A stretch of 20,629 nucleotides of DNA from the NCBI GenBank assembly GCA_038043465.1, contig JBBTBX010000019.1, positions 1 to 20,629 on the forward strand. Direction: 5' to 3'. Below, in pieces: positions 15,566-20,629 of the stretch. The stretch comes from SXRF01 sp038043465. GTDB taxonomy: Bacteria; Pseudomonadota; Alphaproteobacteria; Rickettsiales; SXRF01. Under the pieces are notes generated by a model. The model searched no databases. It was not told the DNA's origin and saw only the letters and a program-made list of their open reading frames with translations. The first letter of the stretch is position 1, and every line of letters starts with the position of its first letter. Position numbers and translations under genes: made by a program.

Positions 15566-15750
15566 TAATTTCACTTTCCGTTGTTATTTTTCAATTTTTT
15601 TAATTCTTAATACAGTAGGTTCTACTCATAATTTAGCTTCATGCAACAAAAATTTGCCTTAATACTTACTTAATAGTATCTGTATACTAGGTCATGGTAG
15701 TAGTTTATAGCGAAAACCCTTTAATTTTTAATTAATATCAGCAAAAATCA
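15566..15750. promoter_or_regulatory. Divergent promoter region of the polysaccharide locus
   Basis: About 185 very AT-rich bases separate the export lipoprotein gene (-) from the polymerase gene (+), so both operons must be driven from here. An interrupted palindrome TAGTAT-CTGT-ATACTA lies at 15674-15689, and its right half contains TATACT, a good -10-like hexamer for the rightward operon at 15683-15688. No clear -35 box is visible at ideal spacing. The palindrome could be an operator; this is inference. Confidence 0.5.
15674..15689. promoter_or_regulatory. Interrupted palindrome, possible operator
   Basis: Six-base perfect arms TAGTAT and ATACTA are separated by CTGT, near the centre of the divergent gap. 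The site overlaps a -10-like TATACT. The arrangement would let a dimeric regulator control the rightward operon, but arms this short also arise by chance in AT-rich DNA. Confidence 0.35.
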
Positions 15751-16989
15751 ATGCGCACCTTAATTTATTCGTGTCTGCTTGTGTATTTCTCTTTTTATTT
15801 ATTTGAGGGGCCAGTACGCTATGGATTAAACGCAATTGGAGCTGATTTTCTCATATTTATCAGAGATATAGTTCTGATTATACCGCTGATATTAAGTTTT
15901 TTAATAAATCGTCATGACGGTAATAAATTCCATTCAGCATTTTATATATTTGGATTCATAATATTTTTTCATGGTCTTATAAGCTATTTGAATATAGGCG
16001 ATACATTTGTAATAGTATACTGCATCAAAATGTTGATGACAATGCTTGTGGGCGCCGTTCTCGCTGAGTATATCATGTCTCCGCCCAGATATGTCGTAAA
16101 AGTCGTGCTGGTTTTATGGATAATCACATTTTTCGGCGTAGCCATTGATAAATATGAAATTTTTTCTTATCCATGGACCGGGCTTGAGACTACCATAGGT
16201 GATACCCAGGTTGATATCAGCCGGGATTGGGAAATAACCGGAGAAGATAAGCGCGCCGGCGGTTTGATGCGTTCTTCTATAAGCGTGGCGGTGGTGACTC
16301 CTTTGCTGGCACTTTTGCTTATCTTTAACATTCCTAGCCTTGCCATGCGGTTATCAATAATGCTGATGACATTTATGGTTGTTTACTGGTCCACCCAGAA
16401 AGCCTCTATTCTTGCATTCCTGCTTGTCTGTGCCGTGATTCTTACAGCTTATAAGCGACCTTCCGTTTTCCTTAAGATTGGAATCACTATAGCTTTTTTA
16501 CTCATGGTTTTGCTGCCGGTTATCCTTCCTCAATTTATTATGCCTAATGGTGAAGGTGTATTCAGCATGGCATCCTTTTACATGCGGGTGGAAGATATGT
16601 GGCCAAAGGCCTGGCTCATCATTGAACAAAGGGGAATTTTTCCTTTTGGCATTGGGCTGGGTGGAATTGGTGGGGCGCAGCGTTTTTACTCGCCTGATGA
16701 TTTTAATGCAGCTGATAATATGTTTGTGTTGTTGTATGCGTTTTTCGGTATATTAAGCTTCCTATATATGGGGTGGTTATGGCTTAAGTGCATGCAGGTT
16801 AATAATCAGGCAGCACCAGCGGTTATTAATGCTCTGAGTATCATCCTTTTTATAATTTTTTATGGGATAGCTTTATCCATGATTGAAGACCAGATGGCAT
16901 CCTTATTCCTTGGTGCGGCAGCTTCTTATCTTGCTGGAAGTTTGAAAAAAGACGATTCGAAGAACCGGTTAAAATCCGATGCATCATAA
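15751..16989 (+). CDS. Wzy/WaaL-like polysaccharide polymerase (O-antigen ligase family)
   Basis: Integral inner-membrane protein of 412 residues with about 10-12 hydrophobic helices, the layout of Wzy/WaaL (O-antigen ligase/polymerase) proteins. The N-terminal stretch FEGPVRYGLNAIGADFLIFI is like that of polymerases in exopolysaccharide clusters. A large periplasmic loop between about residues 267 and 325 contains the RVEDMWPKA and FPFGIGLGGIGG segments expected in the catalytic loop. It would join lipid-linked repeat units in the periplasm. The ATG at 15751 lacks a good ribosome binding site. It opens the rightward operon, and its last 11 bases overlap the acyltransferase gene. The family is so diverse that polymerase versus ligase cannot be settled from sequence; no flippase is nearby. 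Confidence 0.85.
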   Translation: MRTLIYSCLLVYFSFYLFEGPVRYGLNAIGADFLIFIRDIVLIIPLILSFLINRHDGNKFHSAFYIFGFIIFFHGLISYLNIGDTFVIVYCIKMLMTMLVGAVLAEYIMSPPRYVVKVVLVLWIITFFGVAIDKYEIFSYPWTGLETTIGDTQVDISRDWEITGEDKRAGGLMRSSISVAVVTPLLALLLIFNIPSLAMRLSIMLMTFMVVYWSTQKASILAFLLVCAVILTAYKRPSVFLKIGITIAFLLMVLLPVILPQFIMPNGEGVFSMASFYMRVEDMWPKAWLIIEQRGIFPFGIGLGGIGGAQRFYSPDDFNAADNMFVLLYAFFGILSFLYMGWLWLKCMQVNNQAAPAVINALSIILFIIFYGIALSMIEDQMASLFLGAAASYLAGSLKKDDSKNRLKSDAS

Positions 16990-17995
16990 TAACTATACAA
17001 TAATAAGGCTGATACTAGCTACCTTGGTGGTTTTTGGTCATTTCAAGGTTGTGCCTGGTCTGGAACTGGAAGCTACAGGAATTTACGGCTACGCTGATTT
17101 CGCCGTAGATGCCTTCTTTGTAGTCAGTGGCTATCTGGTTTATGGCAGTTTTGCGAATTCTCCTGAGATTACTACACAAAAAATTGGTAGTTTCTATATA
17201 AAACGGTTTTTTAGAATATATCCGCTTTACGCCGCTATCATACTAGCGCAAACCATATTCATGGTCTGGTTTTTTGCAGATAGCGTACGTTTTGCAGATG
17301 TTATTAAGTATCTGGGAAGCAATCTTATTTTTGCTAATTTCATCTCGCCCGATATTGGCGGTGTGCTTTCAGGACTAAGTAATAATGCGATTAATCCCAG
17401 CCTATGGACTCTAAAAATAGAAGTGATGTTTTACCTGGCCGTCCCCTTTCTTTGGTGGCTGATAAACCGCTATGGATTTAAAGCCTTGCTGACCATATAT
17501 ATATTATCAACTATTTTTGCCATGCTATCTCTTCATTACGGAGCCGAGACATTATCCAAGCAATTTCCCGGACAATTACGTCTTTTTGTGGTGGGAATTG
17601 CCATTTATCTGTACCGCGATAAATTCAATATGAATTTTACCATGGCTTTTATTCTGGCTTTTATGATGTTTGCCATCTGCTCATTCCGCAGCGCGCTGCC
17701 ACTAATTCCCATATATCCATTACTTGTGGGTACGCTGGTATTTATTTGCGCTTTGCGCCTACCGGTTATGGAACCCAAATATGATATATCGTATGGTGTG
17801 TATCTGATACATGCTCCGTTGATTCAGGCTGCATTACTCATTGGAATATATGAAAATAATCTGGTATTTTTATCGCTGTTGTTAATAGCGGTTTTTGCAG
17901 CAGCTTTTGCAGCGGAAAAATTTATTGAAATACCAATGGTTAGGTACGGGAAGAAATTATCAGGAATATTTTCCCGGAAGTTTGCAAGATCATGA
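16979..17995 (+). CDS. Acyltransferase-3 family membrane protein (OafA/NodX type)
   Basis: Multi-pass inner-membrane acyltransferase that would decorate the polysaccharide or its repeat unit with acetyl or another acyl group. Signatures: RLILATLVVFGH (Arg10 to His21, the conserved catalytic-region His), FFVVSGYLVYG, and RFFRIYPLY after the first loop. About ten hydrophobic segments cover the 338 residues, with no SGNH extension. The start overlaps the polymerase gene by 11 bases and the end overlaps the next glycosyltransferase by 4 (ATGA), so it is part of one transcript. The acyl group transferred cannot be told from sequence. Confidence 0.93.
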   Translation: MHHNNYTIIRLILATLVVFGHFKVVPGLELEATGIYGYADFAVDAFFVVSGYLVYGSFANSPEITTQKIGSFYIKRFFRIYPLYAAIILAQTIFMVWFFADSVRFADVIKYLGSNLIFANFISPDIGGVLSGLSNNAINPSLWTLKIEVMFYLAVPFLWWLINRYGFKALLTIYILSTIFAMLSLHYGAETLSKQFPGQLRLFVVGIAIYLYRDKFNMNFTMAFILAFMMFAICSFRSALPLIPIYPLLVGTLVFICALRLPVMEPKYDISYGVYLIHAPLIQAALLIGIYENNLVFLSLLLIAVFAAAFAAEKFIEIPMVRYGKKLSGIFSRKFARS

Positions 17996-19332
17996 AAAAT
18001 ATTACAATTATCATATTAAATGATTATTGCCATATCAATGGCGGCGCAAGCAAAGTTGCCATTGATGAAGCCGTAGGCTTGGCTAATGCCGGGGTGAAGG
18101 TAATATTTATAGGCGCATGCGGTCCGGTTTGTCCGGAACTGCAAAACGCAAAGCTGGAAGTTATATGTCTTGAACAGACTGAGCTTATCAATGCCGGAAA
18201 AAATCCTTTCACCATGTTGCAGGGATTATGGAATTTCAAGGCGGCAGGAATAATGCGTAATGTATTGGAGAGTATTGTCATACCAGGCGCAAGTTTTCCC
18301 CATAAGCGTAGCGAATGGTTTGGAAAACTTAGTGATGTGGTATCCAGTCTTTGTAACCGTAATAAAGAACTAGATGCCAGCCTCCGCTGGCATGACAACA
18401 GAGCTAATACTATTATTCATCTGCACGGCTATACCAAGGCTTTAACCACCAGCCCTGTCCGGGTAGCGAATAAACTTGGATTTAAGGTGATCTGTACATT
18501 GCATGACTTTTTTCCTGCCTGTCCCAATGGGGCGTTTTTTGATTATGTTAAATGTAAACCCTGCCCAAAACGTGCTATGTCGCTGGATTGTATAAAAACC
18601 CAGTGTGATAAGCGACATTATCTGCATAAGCTATACCGAGTGGTGCGGACATTCATACAGCAAAAATTTGGCGAATTGCCGAGCGCGGTAATGGATTATA
18701 TTACGCTTTCAAAACAATCCGCAGATTTACTCAAATCCTACCTGCCGGAAGATGCTCGGTATTATGCTCTTGAAAATCCTATAGAAATCCCGCATCTGCC
18801 ACTGGTGGATGTCCGGGCGAATAAATCGGTGGTGGCGGTGGGCAGGATAGATCCGGAAAAAGGGATTGAAACATTACTTAAAGCGGCAGAAAAAGCAGGA
18901 GTATCCCTGACCTTAGTCGGCGATGGTTCTCTTCGTGGGCTAGCTGAATCCTACCCGTTCTGTCGGGTAACAGGCTGGCTATCTTCTGCTCAGGTGGTTT
19001 CTGAACTTGCTAAGGCGCGCGCCCTTATTTTCCCTAGTTTGTGGTATGAAACTTATGGCCTGGTGGTAGCTGAAGCGGCAGCACGCGGTGTTCCTGCCAT
19101 TGTTAGTGACATTTCGGCGGCAGCAGAAAGGGTTGAAGACAGAAAAACTGGTTGGCATATGCGGGCTGGTGATATAGATGATATGGTGCGTTGTTTCAAT
19201 ATTATTGGTGATGATGATTCTGTTGCAGAAGCGGGGTTAGCAGCTTACAACACATTTTGGAAATCTCCCCCAATTCTTAAGAACCATGTTGAGAAGCTGT
19301 TAATTATTTATGATAAGGTGATGGTTATATGA
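17992..19332 (+). CDS. GT4-family glycosyltransferase carrying an in-frame palindromic-element insert
   Basis: GT-B fold glycosyltransferase of 446 residues. Signatures: N-terminal GGASKVA (17-23), HLHGYTKAL (143-151), a cysteine-rich segment (HDFFPACPNGAFF followed by CKPC, C200 and C205), VAVGRIDPEKG (281-291), and the EX7E pair Glu353/Glu361 in WYETYGLVVAE. Residues ~96-135 do not look like the family: they are encoded by a nested palindromic element (18276-18397) and end in DASLRWHD. In relatives, as I recall the family, the helix before NTIIHLHG connects almost directly, so about 40 residues appear to be extra, which also explains the unusual length. The insert lies before the core HLHG strand, probably in a surface loop, and the frame stays open, so the enzyme may still be functional. 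ATGA overlaps join it to both neighbours. Confidence 0.92.
   Translation: MKNITIIILNDYCHINGGASKVAIDEAVGLANAGVKVIFIGACGPVCPELQNAKLEVICLEQTELINAGKNPFTMLQGLWNFKAAGIMRNVLESIVIPGASFPHKRSEWFGKLSDVVSSLCNRNKELDASLRWHDNRANTIIHLHGYTKALTTSPVRVANKLGFKVICTLHDFFPACPNGAFFDYVKCKPCPKRAMSLDCIKTQCDKRHYLHKLYRVVRTFIQQKFGELPSAVMDYITLSKQSADLLKSYLPEDARYYALENPIEIPHLPLVDVRANKSVVAVGRIDPEKGIETLLKAAEKAGVSLTLVGDGSLRGLAESYPFCRVTGWLSSAQVVSELAKARALIFPSLWYETYGLVVAEAAARGVPAIVSDISAAAERVEDRKTGWHMRAGDIDDMVRCFNIIGDDDSVAEAGLAAYNTFWKSPPILKNHVEKLLIIYDKVMVI
18276..18397. repeat. Nested palindromic element inserted in frame in a glycosyltransferase gene
   Basis: The ends are imperfect inverted repeats TGTCATACCAG / CTGGCATGACA (one mismatch in 11). 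Inside is an inner hairpin with perfect 9-bp arms AAGTTTTCC (18291-18299) and GGAAAACTT, itself holding CCAT/ATGG. ATACCA at the left also pairs with TGGTAT about 60 bases on. At the right end is a hairpin with perfect arms ATGCCAG / CTGGCAT (18374-18393). The layout GTCAT...TCCAG...ATGCCAG...CATGAC resembles the dispersed palindromic repeats common in proteobacterial intergenic regions. Here it is read through as about 40 codons without a stop. Confidence 0.8.
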
Positions 19333-20318
19333 CAAGTGTTGATAGGCCTTTGGTCAGCGTTTTTATTCCAGCTTATAAAACGGCGGATACTTTGGAAAAA
19401 GCAGTTAATTCTGCCCTGTCGCAAATGCAGAATGTTGAAGTAATTATTGCCGATGACTGTTCGCCTGATAATACTTTTGAGCTGGCGCAGGAATTGGCGC
19501 GTAAGGATTCGCGGGTTAAGGCTTTCCGTCTGGAAAAAAACAGTGGCGCACCTGCTGCTAGGAATTATGCCATTAGTCAGGCTCGTGGAACATGGCTTGC
19601 GGTTTTAGATGCTGATGACTGGTTTGAACCGGGCAGGCTTAAAGCTTTGGTGGAAAGTGCTACTGAGGCTGGTGTTGAAATGGCAGCCGATAACCAGTAT
19701 TTCTTTGATAAGATGGCAAATAAAATATCCTTTACTGCCTTGCCGCAGAAAGGGCGCAAACGAGTGGTAGACCTAGATATATTCCTTAAAAATTCCAATG
19801 CCACCAGTCATTTCGATTATGGAATGATGAAACCGATATTTAAAGCTGATTTTATGAAAAAGCATAATATCGAATATTATGTCCCTGATCGCATCGGTCA
19901 TGATTATTGCATTTTACTTTGCTTTTTTGCCGCTGGTGGAAGAGGCGTATTAACCTATACACCTTACTATAATTATGTGCAGCCTTTTGGCTCAATTTCA
20001 AAGAAGCCGCAACAGGAAGGCCGTAAGCCCTATGATCCGACATTGCAGAAAAATATTACTCAGCATTTCATAGATGTTTACCGCAATAAATTTTCTGCTG
20101 CGCAGATGGCTGAGCTTGAGCGTCGCGAACGCGAAGCGGACGCGCTGGTGTGTTTTTATGAATTACGCACAGCACTGAATGATAAAAATATCGGGATGCT
20201 ATTAAAAACCTTAGCAAAAACCCATTTTACTTTCTGGAAAATGATGGCAGGAAGGGTACGCAAAAAAATATCCACTAAAATATTTGGTTTGCCACCCTAT
20301 ATATTCGCTGATTCCTGA
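19329..20318 (+). CDS. GT2-family glycosyltransferase
   Basis: Inverting GT-A fold glycosyltransferase of 329 residues. Motifs: VSVFIPAYKTADTLEKAVNS at residues 9-28, IIADDCSPDNT (39-49), GAPAARNYAI (73-82), and the metal/nucleotide-binding DXD region LDADDWFEPG (93-102). There is no hydrophobic C-terminal domain, so it is a soluble or peripheral enzyme that adds one sugar to the lipid-linked repeat unit, not a processive synthase. It starts in an ATGA overlap with the preceding GT4 gene and ends 14 bases from the convergent beta-helix gene, so it is the last gene of the rightward operon. The sugar is unknown. Confidence 0.94.
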   Translation: MTSVDRPLVSVFIPAYKTADTLEKAVNSALSQMQNVEVIIADDCSPDNTFELAQELARKDSRVKAFRLEKNSGAPAARNYAISQARGTWLAVLDADDWFEPGRLKALVESATEAGVEMAADNQYFFDKMANKISFTALPQKGRKRVVDLDIFLKNSNATSHFDYGMMKPIFKADFMKKHNIEYYVPDRIGHDYCILLCFFAAGGRGVLTYTPYYNYVQPFGSISKKPQQEGRKPYDPTLQKNITQHFIDVYRNKFSAAQMAELERREREADALVCFYELRTALNDKNIGMLLKTLAKTHFTFWKMMAGRVRKKISTKIFGLPPYIFADS

Positions 20319-20332
20319 TTGTATCATTCCTA

Positions 20333-20629
20333 TTATTTATAGCAACTTCCAATTCCTCCGCCTGTCCCGCCACCACCACCACCACCAGCTGGAGGAGGAA
20401 TTGGATTAGGTCTTGAGCCAGCACCTTCGAATGCGCCAATGTCATGGGCAGCACCAATAGGTCGCTGTGTTCCTATAAAATCAACCGGCACTTCTGCTGT
20501 TAAGGCAAACCCTCCATTTATAGCAGGTGAATCAGCTTGAAGACCAAAATCACCACTGGCAGCATTCACAAATTTAGGGTCGGTGGTCAGGTTGTTCGAT
20601 AGCTGGTTGGTACAGCCACTAAAAATATT
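20333..20629 (-). CDS. Beta-helix / choice-of-anchor-Q domain protein, C-terminal fragment (partial)
   Basis: The frame stays open to the right edge, so the gene begins outside the window and only its last ~98 codons are seen. The visible part shows the signature end of right-handed parallel beta-helix proteins: DPKFVNAASGDFGLQADSPA, then a conserved Gly, a GTQRP turn and HDIGAFEG. It ends in a flexible tail with proline and a run of glycines (PIPPPAGGGGGGG) and a final SCYK. Proteins of this kind are usually secreted and bind or cleave polysaccharide, fitting its place next to the exopolysaccharide operon. Lyase, epimerase or adhesin cannot be told apart without the N-terminal part. The GTG at 20569 is an internal valine codon, not the start. 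Confidence 0.85.
   Translation of the reverse strand, partial: NIFSGCTNQLSNNLTTDPKFVNAASGDFGLQADSPAINGGFALTAEVPVDFIGTQRPIGAAHDIGAFEGAGSRPNPIPPPAGGGGGGGTGGGIGSCYK

Noticed and set aside
18024..18398. Minus-strand ORF of 124 codons across the palindromic insert
   Set aside because: Opposite strand of a well-supported glycosyltransferase gene. The palindromic insert naturally keeps both strands open, but there is no ribosome binding site or motif.

Overview
The window is a moderately AT-rich bacterial chromosome segment, most likely from an alphaproteobacterium. That placement is an inference. It rests on the RsmA N-terminus (a LKEVIDKHGL...RKSLGQHFLLD type), a Gram-negative envelope polysaccharide export system, and palindromic repeats of the kind that spread through some alphaproteobacterial genomes, including one inserted in frame inside a gene. 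No rRNA, tRNA, CRISPR array, transposase or phage gene was found.

Left part (1-9350) is a mixed housekeeping/accessory region. In order it holds: a small unknown ORF (-); a patatin-like phospholipase (+); a solitary, degenerate CobD/CbiB-superfamily membrane protein (-) whose 3' end overlaps the patatin gene; a 1034-residue charged protein of unknown function with a large internal duplication (-); rsmA (+); nhaA (-); a secreted Gly/Tyr/Cys protein made of a regular octapeptide repeat (+); and a 190-residue helical protein of unknown function (-).

Three intergenic gaps (5621-5736, 8093-8254, 9367-9480) carry a composite palindromic repeat. Its core is two small hairpins whose stems covary between copies. 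Exchangeable AT-rich hairpins flank the core, and flank types are shared in different combinations between copies. A hybrid hairpin sits at 8218-8254 and a possible remnant at 6718-6732.

Right part (9528-20629) is an exopolysaccharide locus built as two operons diverging from about 15566-15750. The leftward operon encodes an outer-membrane export lipoprotein (OPX/GumB type), a Wzz/GumC-like co-polymerase whose kinase-like domain lacks the Walker A lysine, a GT4 glycosyltransferase, GalE, and after a gap a secreted clan GH-A-like glycoside hydrolase. The rightward operon encodes a Wzy/WaaL-like polymerase, an acyltransferase-3 membrane protein, a GT4 glycosyltransferase and a GT2 glycosyltransferase, joined by 4-11 nt overlaps. 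A beta-helix/choice-of-anchor-Q protein converges on this operon and runs off the right edge. Together these would supply UDP-galactose, build, acylate, polymerise, length-control, export and trim a polysaccharide. The priming transferase and Wzx flippase are not in the window.

The most notable observations are the ~122 bp nested palindromic element inside the rightward GT4 gene (18276-18397), read in frame as about 40 extra residues, and the covarying composite palindrome family.
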